A stretch of DNA of 25,915 nt. Source: JBCBWG01 sp964579305. Lineage in GTDB: Bacteria > Pseudomonadota > Alphaproteobacteria > Rhizobiales > Hyphomicrobiaceae. Position numbers and translations under genes: made by a program. Shown in pieces: positions 8,154 to 16,011 of the stretch. Location: NCBI GenBank assembly GCA_964579305.1, contig CAZOGY010000041.1, positions 1 to 25,915 on the forward strand, written 5' to 3'. Each line of letters starts with the position of its first letter. Position 1 is the first letter of the stretch. Below the pieces are notes generated by a model. It did no database searches. It was not told the origin of the DNA and saw only the letters and a list, made by a program, of their open reading frames with translations.

Positions 8154-9710
8154 ATGGCCGAAACCTCCGCAAACGCAACGGAATGGTACCTCGCGCGCGA
8201 GGGCCAACAGTTTGGCCCGATCTCGGTCATCGAGATGCGCAAGCTCATTGAACTTGGGCACTTGCGGGATACGGATTTGGTCTGGCGGGCCGGGCTTTCG
8301 GAGTGGCATCCGGCCGCCTTCGCCCTCCAGGAACTGGCAGCCCCTGCACAGGCGCCAGCCCCCACGCCGATGCCGGGGAATGCGCCATCTGCAAGCGCCG
8401 GCATCCAGGGCCAAGCGGGCCGCCAACCTGCCGAGCGAGAGCCGCGATCACACCCGCAGCCAACGCAAGAACCGGTCCAGCCGACCCAGACCGCACCCGA
8501 TCCCGAACCGGTCGTGACCCGCCCAGCGCGAGATGATCGCCAAGGCAGCTTCGGCCAAGCTGGACCGTCAGGTCGCGACATGTCGGCCCCGGCGTCTGGC
8601 GCTTCGCCCATCCGGGAAAACAGCGCCGATCCCGACCCATTCCGTGGCGATCCCGGCCGTTCTGATCCCGGCCGTTCTGATCCTGGTCGTTCTGATCCTG
8701 GCCGCGGCCAGCCTGACCGCGCACCGCGCCAAGATTACCAGGAGGCGACGCTGCAGGCGCGTGACGACACCGCGCTGTCCACCCGCGACTATGACTACGA
8801 CGATGAAGATGACGAATACGAAGACGGCGAGGACGAGCGCGGCGCAGCCTACTATGCGCTGCGGGCGATCGCGGCCGTCTTGATCCTGGCGCTGCTCGGT
8901 GGTGGCATTTGGTATGGTTATACCAATCGGGCCGCCGTCATGCAGTTGGTCGGTCTGGACGGTTCTGGCGACGCAAGCTCGCCGCCAACGTTGCGCTCTG
9001 ATGACCGAACGGTCGCAACGTTGGCTCCCTCGGCGACCGCACCGCAGGAGACCAGTTCAACAAACCGGCGCATCGGTCTTGTCACGACGGGCATGTGGCA
9101 GACCATTTCGGCCGGTTTCCCCGCATGGTCCGAGCGTCAGCAAAAGGACGCGTTCGACATGCAGCGCTCTGGCACCGAGATCATCGACATTGAGCGCGTC
9201 CTGCTTGGACGCATCGCCAAACTACGCCGCGAGAACGCTAAACAGGCCCTATCGGCGCCGGCGGCAACGCTTAGAAGCATCGCTGAGGCGTTTCTGAAAA
9301 ACCTGCGGGTGCTCGCCGCCCAGGACGTGCGGGTGTGCCACAGCTTTATTCGCAGCGGTGAGGCGCACCCTCTGGTGCTCGAATATGTCGACGACGCAAA
9401 AGTCATGGAGCCGGTGCACACCCAGATCCAATTGATTTTCAAGGCAATCAGTGAAGGCGCGCGCGATCCCACGACCCACGACGCACCCTTGCAGCGCGAC
9501 TATCGCGACATTTCCGTGAAGCTTAAGGATCTCGGCTGGACAAGTCGCGAAATGACTTTGTTCAGCGATCCGCAAAAGCTTTCCGCCGCGACACCCGATA
9601 CCGTCTGCAAACTGGTGACGGACTGGTTTACCGCGCAGCTTGCACTTGAGGATCAAGACGCACAAATCCGTCTGCTCGTCCAATCGCTCCGGCCGGTTGT
9701 CGCAGGCTGA
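8154..9710 (+). CDS. GYF_2 domain membrane protein with disordered acidic linker
   Basis: The protein (518 aa) opens with a GYF_2 domain (residues about 10-60): EWYLAREGQQFGPIS, then MRKLIELGHLRDTDLVW and SEWHPA. This domain is thought to bind partner peptides. A Pro/Gln/Ala-rich linker follows, with four GRSDP-type repeats (about 166-186) and a strongly acidic DYDYDDEDDEYEDGEDE patch (about 212-228). One membrane helix (about 234-256) comes next, and then a C-terminal domain of about 260 residues I do not recognise. The likely topology puts the GYF domain in the cytoplasm and the C-terminal domain in the periplasm. ATG at 8154 has only a weak GGAA upstream; a TTG at 8133 is possible. It is divergent from ndk and 168 bases before the ABC-F gene. 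Confidence 0.85.
   Translation: MAETSANATEWYLAREGQQFGPISVIEMRKLIELGHLRDTDLVWRAGLSEWHPAAFALQELAAPAQAPAPTPMPGNAPSASAGIQGQAGRQPAEREPRSHPQPTQEPVQPTQTAPDPEPVVTRPARDDRQGSFGQAGPSGRDMSAPASGASPIRENSADPDPFRGDPGRSDPGRSDPGRSDPGRGQPDRAPRQDYQEATLQARDDTALSTRDYDYDDEDDEYEDGEDERGAAYYALRAIAAVLILALLGGGIWYGYTNRAAVMQLVGLDGSGDASSPPTLRSDDRTVATLAPSATAPQETSSTNRRIGLVTTGMWQTISAGFPAWSERQQKDAFDMQRSGTEIIDIERVLLGRIAKLRRENAKQALSAPAATLRSIAEAFLKNLRVLAAQDVRVCHSFIRSGEAHPLVLEYVDDAKVMEPVHTQIQLIFKAISEGARDPTTHDAPLQRDYRDISVKLKDLGWTSREMTLFSDPQKLSAATPDTVCKLVTDWFTAQLALEDQDAQIRLLVQSLRPVVAG
8649..8707 (+). repeat. 15-bp tandem repeat encoding GRSDP units
   Basis: Four consecutive units (8649-8663, 8664-8678, 8679-8693 and a partial 8694-8707) follow gatcc(c/t)gg(c/t)cgttct. 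They are in frame within the GYF_2 protein linker. The first two copies are identical, which suggests recent duplication and possible length variation between strains. Confidence 0.85.
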
Positions 9711-9878
9711 CCACGCACACGGCGCCGCGCCAACGCAACGTCACCCTGCGCTGGCAGCAGCCGGCTCCGGGCGCGATCGCGTCGCCAGACCGCTTTTGTG
9801 TGTTGATGTGTGTGTGTCCTTGTTTGAAAATCTTGGCTGCAAAGCCCGCGACCGCCACCCCGGCTGAGGCCCGGCCCC

Positions 9879-11828
9879 ATGCTCCACGTCAACGACCTGA
9901 CCTATCGCATTGAGGGCAAGACCATCTTCGACAAGGCCACGGTCGGCATTCCGGCCGGACACAAGGTCGGCCTCGTTGGTCGCAACGGCGCTGGCAAGAC
10001 CACGCTTCTGCGCTTGATTGCCGGCGAAATCGCACCGGACGATGGCAGCATTTCCTGGCCCCGGTCCGCCAAGCTCGGCTACGTCGCGCAGGAAGCGCCC
10101 GGCGGCGAAGACAGCCTCGTGGATTGGGTCTTGGCCGCCGATGTTGAGCGCAGCGCACTGCTTGCCGAAGCCGAGACGGCGACCGATCCAGGCCGCATTG
10201 CAGATATTCAGCTCCGCCTGACGGACATTGGCGCACACAAGGCCCCCGCTCGTGCCGCTCAGATCCTGTCAGGCCTGGGTTTCGACGAGAACGCCCAGCA
10301 GCAACCTTGCAAGGCGTTTTCAGGCGGGTGGCGCATGCGCGTCGCGCTTGCCGCTGTGCTGTTTCTCGAGCCGGAATTCCTGTTGCTGGACGAGCCGACC
10401 AACTACCTCGATCTGGAAGGTGCGATGTGGCTTGAAAATTACCTCGCAACATATCCCCACACCGTGATCATCGTCTCGCACGACCGGGACCTGCTCAATC
10501 GCTCAGTCACCGCAATCCTCCACCTGACCGGCGGCAAGCTCACGCTTTACAGCGGCGGCTACGACACGTTCGAAGAAACCTTGCGCGAGCGCCAACGCCT
10601 TGAATTGAAACTGAAGAAAAAGCAGGACGACGAGCGCAGGCGGATCGAAACGTTCATTGAACGCTTCAAAGCCAAGGCCACCAAAGCCGCCCAAGCCCAA
10701 AGCCGCATCAAGCAGCTTGCCAAAATGAAACCGATCGCCGCTGCCGTCGAAAACGGGGTGGTCCCTTTCGAATTTCCAAAGCCGGCCAAACTGGTCTCAA
10801 GTCCATTGATGCGCATCGAAGGCGGGGCAGTGGGCTATGTCGCCGACACGCCCATTCTCCGTCGGCTCGACCTGCGCATCGACCAGGATGACCGGATCGC
10901 CCTGCTCGGCCAGAACGGCAACGGCAAATCAACGTTTGCAAAGCTTCTCGCGGGCCGGCTGCCCTTGATGGACGGCAACCTCTACGGCGCAAAGAAAACC
11001 GAGGTCGGCTTTTTTGCCCAGCATCAACTGGACGATCTCAATCCCAACGAGACGCCCTACGACGTGACCTTGCGGCTGATGCCGGACGCAACCGAGGCGC
11101 AGCGCCGGGCACGCCTTGGCGCCCACGGCTTTGGCGCCGACAAGGCCGACACCAAGTGCGCGCATCTTTCAGGCGGTGAAAAAGCCCGCCTCTTATTGAT
11201 GATCACAACCTTCGACGGTCCCAACCTGTTGATCCTCGACGAGCCGACGAACCACCTCGACGTCGACAGCCGCGAGGAACTGATCCGCGGCCTCAATGCC
11301 TACGAAGGCGCCGTGATTGTGATCTCGCACGACCGCCATTTGATCGACGCGACCGTCGATCGTCTCTGGCTTGTCCATGGCGGAACCGTCCAGCCATTCG
11401 ACGGCACGATGGACGACTACCGCAGGCTGTTGCTCGAAGCGCGATCCAATCGACGCCAACGCGGATCGACCGCGGCCGCAAACGGCAATGCCGGTGACGG
11501 CGCGCCGACGGAAACCCGCGCAGACAGGGCGGCCCAACGCCGCGAGGCCGCCAACCGCCGCGCCGCGTTGGCGCCTCTCAAAAAAGCCGCCGACAGCGCG
11601 GAACGGCAGATCGCAAAGCTGTCAGGCGAACTGACCAAACTCGACGCGCATCTGGCCGACGCCGATCTCTATCAGCGGGATCCGGCAAAAGCCCAGGAGA
11701 TCTCGCTTCAGCGCGGGCAATTGGCCAAGCGGATCGCAGCAGCCGAGGACGACTGGATGGCGGCCCTGGAACGCTATGAGACAGCGCTGGCCGAAGCAGA
11801 GGCCTTGGCAACACGCGATGAAGCCTGA
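9879..11828 (+). CDS. ABC-F family ATPase, YheS-like
   Basis: The protein (649 aa) is a soluble tandem ABC ATPase with no membrane domain. The first half has Walker A GRNGAGKTT (about 34-42), signature FSGGW (about 147-151) and Walker B LLLDEPTNYLD. The second half has GQNGNGKST (about 344-352), LSGGEKAR (about 430) and LILDEPTNHLD. The linker between them has the KATKAAQAQSRIKQL segment typical of the P-site tRNA-interaction motif of ABC-F proteins. A C-terminal charged coiled coil (about 540-645) matches the YheS layout. ABC-F proteins act on ribosomes and modulate translation. Nothing marks this one as an antibiotic-resistance type. ATG at 9879 lacks a strong ribosome site. Confidence in family is high and in the YheS subgroup good. 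Confidence 0.93.
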   Translation: MLHVNDLTYRIEGKTIFDKATVGIPAGHKVGLVGRNGAGKTTLLRLIAGEIAPDDGSISWPRSAKLGYVAQEAPGGEDSLVDWVLAADVERSALLAEAETATDPGRIADIQLRLTDIGAHKAPARAAQILSGLGFDENAQQQPCKAFSGGWRMRVALAAVLFLEPEFLLLDEPTNYLDLEGAMWLENYLATYPHTVIIVSHDRDLLNRSVTAILHLTGGKLTLYSGGYDTFEETLRERQRLELKLKKKQDDERRRIETFIERFKAKATKAAQAQSRIKQLAKMKPIAAAVENGVVPFEFPKPAKLVSSPLMRIEGGAVGYVADTPILRRLDLRIDQDDRIALLGQNGNGKSTFAKLLAGRLPLMDGNLYGAKKTEVGFFAQHQLDDLNPNETPYDVTLRLMPDATEAQRRARLGAHGFGADKADTKCAHLSGGEKARLLLMITTFDGPNLLILDEPTNHLDVDSREELIRGLNAYEGAVIVISHDRHLIDATVDRLWLVHGGTVQPFDGTMDDYRRLLLEARSNRRQRGSTAAANGNAGDGAPTETRADRAAQRREAANRRAALAPLKKAADSAERQIAKLSGELTKLDAHLADADLYQRDPAKAQEISLQRGQLAKRIAAAEDDWMAALERYETALAEAEALATRDEA

Positions 11829-12266
11829 GCCAGGGCGACCAGGGCGCTCAGCGCCAGCCGCCGGATGTTCAGGCCGCTCTGATGCCAAGTGCGCAGATGT
11901 GCCGCAACACCTGTTGCAGCCGCGCCATCTCACCAGGGGCTTCAGCACGGTTTTCACATGACATTAGGTTGAGAATTCTCAGCTTTCGCCCAATCTGCCC
12001 ACGTCCTAAACCGGACACCGGGAGCTGCGATGGATCGGCTCCGGCGGGGGGAGCCTTGAGGGCGCAGCAGCCCAGGCTGCTGAACATCCGCCGCGGCTCC
12101 CACGTCGCGTTTGCGGTCTGCAAGCAACGCCCTGGCCTCACCGCGATCGACAGCCCATTGCCACGCTCCGACTTGCGCGTCGCGCGCGCCGCACGCAGGA
12201 TCAGCGCCGACAAGTAAACATGACACACGGCCAAACCACCGGCCTTGTCGAGGAGACGTCCGCGCC
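11829..12266. other. 438-base stretch without a convincing gene
   Basis: Between the ABC-F gene and the GST gene both strands have only short overlapping reading frames with no recognisable protein. The best candidate is a minus-strand frame 11869-12087 (72 codons, ATG with GGGAG nine bases upstream) whose tail reads like a short helix; I would not call it a gene on this evidence. A 12-bp perfect palindrome, tgagaattctca, lies at 11970-11981. No tRNA-like or terminator-like structure was found. Confidence 0.5.
11970..11981. promoter_or_regulatory. 12-bp palindrome, possible operator
   Basis: tgagaattctca is a perfect palindrome in the gene-poor stretch before the GST gene. It loosely recalls the TTCTAA-type half sites of iron-responsive regulators in rhizobia, but the match is partial and a single 12-bp palindrome in 26 kb is weak evidence. 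No nearby gene suggests iron control. Confidence 0.2.
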
Positions 12267-12869
12267 ATGCACCTGATCTCATCGCCCGCCTCGCCCTACG
12301 GCCGCAAAGCGCGGCTCACCGCCCACGTAAAAGGCCTGATGGACAAGCTGACCGTCATTACGGCTGATGAGGCCGCCGCCGGACAAGGTGCGCCATCAAA
12401 AAACCCGCTGGCCAAGATCCCGGTGCTCGTTCTCGACGACGGCACGCAGATTTACGACAGCCACGTCATCTGTGAGTACCTTGACGCGCAGGTTGCGCAG
12501 CCTGCGTTGTTCCCCGGCGATGGGCCGGCGCGATGGGATACGCTGACGCGCGCCGCGCTTGCTGATGGCATTATGGATGCAGCGCTCTTGCTGGTTTATG
12601 AGAAGCGCTACCGGCCTGAAGAGAAATGGCACCCGGATTGGATGGCCATGCAGCAGACGAAAATCGCTGCCGCCGTCGCCGCAATGAACGCAGCCCCGCC
12701 GCCAGTGGGCAACGCGCCGGACTACGGCCACATCACACTGGCCTGCGCCCTGGGCTATCTCGACTTCCGCCACGAAGGCGCCTGGCGTAACGGCAACGAC
12801 AACCTTGTCGCCTGGCTTGACGAGTTTGCCAGCAAGGTCCCCGGCTTCGACGCAACGCGTCCCGACTGA
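12267..12869 (+). CDS. Glutathione S-transferase family protein
   Basis: The protein (200 aa) has an N-terminal thioredoxin-like GST domain. ASPYGRKARL near the start supplies the active-site serine position (S9 or nearby), KIPVLVLDDG contains the conserved cis-proline (P52), and YDSHVICEYLD has the glutathione-binding D64-S65. An alpha-helical C-terminal domain follows, with YGHITLACALGYLDFR as the usual folding motif. Length and layout match the YibF-like group, whose substrates are mostly unknown. ATG at 12267 follows GAGGAG at about eleven bases. A strong hairpin lies 29 bases after the stop, before the hydratase-like gene on the same strand. Confidence 0.9.
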   Translation: MHLISSPASPYGRKARLTAHVKGLMDKLTVITADEAAAGQGAPSKNPLAKIPVLVLDDGTQIYDSHVICEYLDAQVAQPALFPGDGPARWDTLTRAALADGIMDAALLLVYEKRYRPEEKWHPDWMAMQQTKIAAAVAAMNAAPPPVGNAPDYGHITLACALGYLDFRHEGAWRNGNDNLVAWLDEFASKVPGFDATRPD

Positions 12870-12897
12870 TTGCAGCGCGACGCAAACACGACCAAGC

Positions 12898-12938
12898 TGC
12901 GCGAACGTCGGAGACTTTTGAGATCCGACGCTTGCGCA
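12898..12938 (+). terminator. Strong hairpin after the GST gene
   Basis: Arms 12898-12912 and 12924-12938 are nearly perfect inverted repeats. They pair at 13 of 15 positions plus one G-T, with the seven bases next to the 11-base loop fully paired. The hairpin starts 29 bases after the GST stop and ends 67 bases before the next start. There is no T-run after it, so it may be a factor-assisted terminator or an mRNA-stabilising or attenuating structure. Confidence 0.5.
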
Positions 12939-13005
12939 AACGTGCAACCCACGGGGGGAACACGCGTCAGATCCAACCGCCAAGACACCGATCAGGACAC
13001 GTAAC

Positions 13006-13785
13006 ATGGCTTTTTCGCCCCGTGCCGCCGCCGAACACATCGCAAACGCACATCGCACGCGCGCACCGTTTGCGAACCTGACCGGTGACTTGTCGCCGCC
13101 AAGCATAGACGATGCCTACGCCGTTCAAGAGGCACTCAGCGAAATGTGGACCGCTGAGCGCGGCGCCGTGGTCGGTCTCAAAATCGCAACCACCACCACG
13201 ATCATGCAGGCTTTGATGGGCATCGACCATCCGTGTGGCGGCATGATTTACGAGCGCACCGTCCATGGATCTGGCGTCGAGCTGGACCTTGCCAGCTTCG
13301 TGCACGGCGTTATCGAGTGCGAATTGGCTGTGCGGCTGGCCGCTGATTTGCCGCCAAAAGCGTTCGCCTACAGGCCCACCGATGTCCGTGCCGCCGTCGG
13401 CACGGTGATGCCGGCATTCGAACTGATTGAGGATCGCAACGCCATTTATCGCGACACCGACGCCAAGACGTTGATCGCCGATAATGCCTGGAACGGCGGC
13501 ATCGTCCTCGGCCCGGAAACACCAACAGACCAACTGGAACTGAATGGCATTGCCGGCACGCTCAATCGCGCTGGCCAGCCAGCACAGACCGGCCACACGG
13601 ACGGACCGATGGACGCCCTTGCGTTTATTGCAAACCTTGCAGCCGACCGCGGACGGCCATTGCGCGCCGGAATGGTTGTCATAACCGGAAGCGTTGTGCC
13701 CACGTTCGAAATCGCGCCAGGCGAGACAGTGACATTCGCGCTGGAAGGCCTCGGCGAGGTCGTCATGCACACGCGCAGGGCTTGA
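13006..13785 (+). CDS. 2-keto-4-pentenoate hydratase-like protein (FAH superfamily)
   Basis: The protein (259 aa) has the length and pattern of MhpD/BphH-type hydratases, which add water to 2-hydroxypenta-2,4-dienoates in meta-cleavage of aromatic compounds. Seen are SIDDAYAVQ near the start, VVGLKIATTT, ECELAVRLAADL with the metal-binding acid positions, FELIEDR, and the C-terminal GMVVITGSVVPTFEIAPGETV. Closely related decarboxylases share this fold, and no other aromatic-degradation gene is near, so the physiological substrate is open. ATG at 13006 follows AGGA at eight to nine bases. It ends four bases from the convergent cyclotransferase-like gene. Confidence 0.87.
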   Translation: MAFSPRAAAEHIANAHRTRAPFANLTGDLSPPSIDDAYAVQEALSEMWTAERGAVVGLKIATTTTIMQALMGIDHPCGGMIYERTVHGSGVELDLASFVHGVIECELAVRLAADLPPKAFAYRPTDVRAAVGTVMPAFELIEDRNAIYRDTDAKTLIADNAWNGGIVLGPETPTDQLELNGIAGTLNRAGQPAQTGHTDGPMDALAFIANLAADRGRPLRAGMVVITGSVVPTFEIAPGETVTFALEGLGEVVMHTRRA

Positions 13786-13789
13786 GAAT

Positions 13790-14260
13790 TCAGCTCACCC
13801 AGACACCGTCGGCAATCAGCCGACCAGCCGAAACGGGATGGCGGTAGGCGTAAACCCAAGCATCGACGCGTTTTCGAGCCATCGGCGCGTGCAGCGGCGT
13901 CACCGGCCGGATCAGGCGGTCATAAAGCGCATCGCCGCTGCCCGCCACGATCCCCTCATACGGATCAAGCCAACGAAACGTGGCTTGCGGCGCACCAAGC
14001 TGGAACAGAATGCCTTGGACCGCAGCCGCGCGTCGCGCCGTCTGTACCGGGCTCGCGCACGCCGATGGGGCCAAGCGCCCTGACGCTGGGCAGGGCGGAA
14101 CCACCAGACCGGGATACGCGCCAAGGTTATAAAGCCGCCCGGAAATGATTGCTGGCCCGATGACACGCGCCTCGCGCAACAAGCGCTGCCGCTGCACTGC
14201 GCCGACGGTACTGCGCGCCTGCGGCATCAGCGTTCCGTAAACGAACAGGAATTCCGTCAC
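13790..14260 (-). CDS. Gamma-glutamylcyclotransferase-like (GGCT/AIG2) family protein
   Basis: The protein (156 aa) starts with EFLFVYGTLMP, the substrate-cavity motif of this family, and has LDPYEG with E102 at the place of the catalytic glutamate. GRLYNLGAYPGLV is also typical. Known members turn gamma-glutamyl amines or dipeptides into 5-oxoproline. Start: a GTG at 14260 with GGAGGG nine bases upstream gives the standard N-terminus; the open frame above it lacks similarity. The gene is convergent with the hydratase-like gene and divergent from the small membrane protein, with 75 bases between them. Confidence 0.85.
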   Translation of the reverse strand: MTEFLFVYGTLMPQARSTVGAVQRQRLLREARVIGPAIISGRLYNLGAYPGLVVPPCPASGRLAPSACASPVQTARRAAAVQGILFQLGAPQATFRWLDPYEGIVAGSGDALYDRLIRPVTPLHAPMARKRVDAWVYAYRHPVSAGRLIADGVWVS

Positions 14261-14335
14261 GAGGGGTTTCCCTCCGCCACAATCGTCCGGCACACCGTCG
14301 CCTGTCAGGAGCACCGACGAATAGGGCGCAACGCG

Positions 14336-14662
14336 ATGCCAATCATGCAGGAACTGATCGTATCGATCATCGGCGGTGTCGCAACCGCGATGATCCTTGC
14401 GCTCTTCACCGGACGCGGCGGCCGCAATGTGCAAACGGCTCACCAGTCGCCCAGCGCGCGGGAACGCCGCGGTCGCAGCATGTTCGGCGATCTGATCCGG
14501 CTGATCGTGGCAGTCTGCGTCGGCGTCGCGATCGCGCTTGTGGGTGGACGCATACTCATAAACGCGGGCCTGCTGCCGCGCGGCCTCCCGTCAAGACTTG
14601 GTTTGCTTGTGATCGCCACCGCCGTGATGTGGCTTTTGCTCACCGTTGGCCGACGGCGGTAA
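14336..14662 (+). CDS. Small membrane protein, three predicted helices
   Basis: The protein (108 aa) has hydrophobic segments at about 6-24, 52-72 and 86-104, split by a basic hydrophilic loop (about 26-48). It ends in GRRR. The reading frame keeps GC-rich third positions and is preceded by AGGG at about ten bases; ATG at 14345 is an alternative start. I do not recognise a family. It is divergent from the cyclotransferase-like gene. Confidence 0.65.
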   Translation: MPIMQELIVSIIGGVATAMILALFTGRGGRNVQTAHQSPSARERRGRSMFGDLIRLIVAVCVGVAIALVGGRILINAGLLPRGLPSRLGLLVIATAVMWLLLTVGRRR

Positions 14663-14711
14663 CGATCCCCTGGCCGCACCGCGAGAGCCCGGCAACCTCG
14701 TCGGCCGCCGG

Positions 14712-14775
14712 TCTTTTATCGTGACGCTCTTTTATCGTGACGCTCTTTTATAGCAACGCTCTTTTATCGCAACGC
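14712..14775. repeat. Four-copy 16-bp tandem repeat
   Basis: Units start at 14712, 14728, 14744 and 14760 with consensus tcttttatcg(t/c)(g/a)acgc. The first two are identical, and the third and fourth differ from them by two to four bases. The array sits 14 bases from the arsM stop, between convergent genes. On the minus strand each unit reads as an A-rich block, so it would be transcribed as the arsM 3' untranslated region. Confidence 0.95.
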
Positions 14776-14789
14776 TGACGTCGCTTGGC

Positions 14790-15881
14790 TCAGCAGCAGC
14801 CACCGCTTTTCTTGTCGACTGACCCGGTGCCGGTCGCCGCTGCGTTTTGGGGAACTTCGACGGTATCGGGTTCCAGTGGATTGACCGTGCCCCACCGTTC
14901 AAAAATGCCGTAATGCTGATCGAGCGACCCGATGAACGTGAAGTGCTCCGCAAAGCGGCTTTGCTTCAAAATGCGCCAGGTATTGCCGCAGACGGGGAAC
15001 ACACGACCTTTTTCGATGTGATGATCAGCATCCAACGTGAAGGCATGGGCACAGCCATCGATGCCGCCGCGATAGACAACGGCCTGTCCGTAATCCTCGC
15101 ACGCCGGTTCAAGGTCAGCGATGTTGAATAGGCGGAACGTCGATGAATAGAATCTGGCTTCCCCGAGTTTTTCGGAAAGCGCATTGTCCTCCACGTCGAG
15201 GGTGCGCGTCGTCACCAGGCGCGGGTCCCCGAACCCGGCCGCTTTGGCAATCGACAGGAAGTCATTCCAGTAAAGCGCGCCGCCAAGGCACTCCCCCAAC
15301 AGGATCGGGTCGGCTTTCACAGCTTCGGGAAGGCGGCGGTCTGCATAGACATCGGCGAAATAAATCTCACCACCCGGCTTCAAGAGCGACTGGGCACCGC
15401 GCAGCACAGCGGCCTTGTCCGGCGAAAGATTGATCACGCAATTGGAAACGATGATGTCAAAGCTCGCGGGCTCCAATCCAAGCTCGTCGAGTTTTTCGAT
15501 GTAGCCATCGAGGAACGTCACATTCGGTGCGTCAAAGCCGAATTTGTCCATGTGCCAATCGACATGAGCCCGCGCCACACCGATCTGCTCGGGCGTCATG
15601 TCCACGCCAACGACGTGCCCGTTGGGCCCAACCAGTTGCGCCAGGACATACACGTCGCGACCGGCGCCACAGCCCAGATCCAGGATGCGTGCCCCTTCCA
15701 GCTTCTCTGGCAGCAGCAGACCGCAGCCGTAGTATTTGGCAAGCACCTCGTCATGAACGTTCGCCAGCGTGCGCTTCAAAACGTCGGGCATATCGCCGGG
15801 TGTACAACAGGCCGACGTTTTCAGATCGTCACTCGTTGACAGCACCTGCCCATAGTAATTCTTCACGACATCCACGTTCAT
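14790..15881 (-). CDS. arsM: Arsenite S-adenosylmethionine methyltransferase
   Basis: The protein (363 aa) methylates arsenite using SAM, giving methylated and partly volatile arsenic. It has the SAM-binding motif ILDLGCGAGRD and all four cysteines needed in characterised ArsM enzymes: C25 (with C26) in SACCTPG, C53 in YYGCGL, C148 in VSNCVINLS and C198 in GECLGGALYW. A C-terminal domain follows, and the chain ends in GGCC, an extra Cys pair seen in some ArsM. ATG at 15881 follows AAGGG at eight bases. No arsR, arsB or arsC is adjacent. The next gene upstream on the same strand is glyS, 130 bases away. Function is confident. Confidence 0.95.
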   Translation of the reverse strand: MNVDVVKNYYGQVLSTSDDLKTSACCTPGDMPDVLKRTLANVHDEVLAKYYGCGLLLPEKLEGARILDLGCGAGRDVYVLAQLVGPNGHVVGVDMTPEQIGVARAHVDWHMDKFGFDAPNVTFLDGYIEKLDELGLEPASFDIIVSNCVINLSPDKAAVLRGAQSLLKPGGEIYFADVYADRRLPEAVKADPILLGECLGGALYWNDFLSIAKAAGFGDPRLVTTRTLDVEDNALSEKLGEARFYSSTFRLFNIADLEPACEDYGQAVVYRGGIDGCAHAFTLDADHHIEKGRVFPVCGNTWRILKQSRFAEHFTFIGSLDQHYGIFERWGTVNPLEPDTVEVPQNAAATGTGSVDKKSGGCC

Positions 15882-16011
15882 GGGGCGTGCCCTTTCGCAA
15901 TTGGCTCATGATCGGCGCGGCCTTGTTTCGCCGCATCCGACTGCATCGCCCGGCGGCGCGCCCACCGACAATTCAAACCCGCGCGAGTGTGTCGTGATGC
16001 CGCGATCGCGC

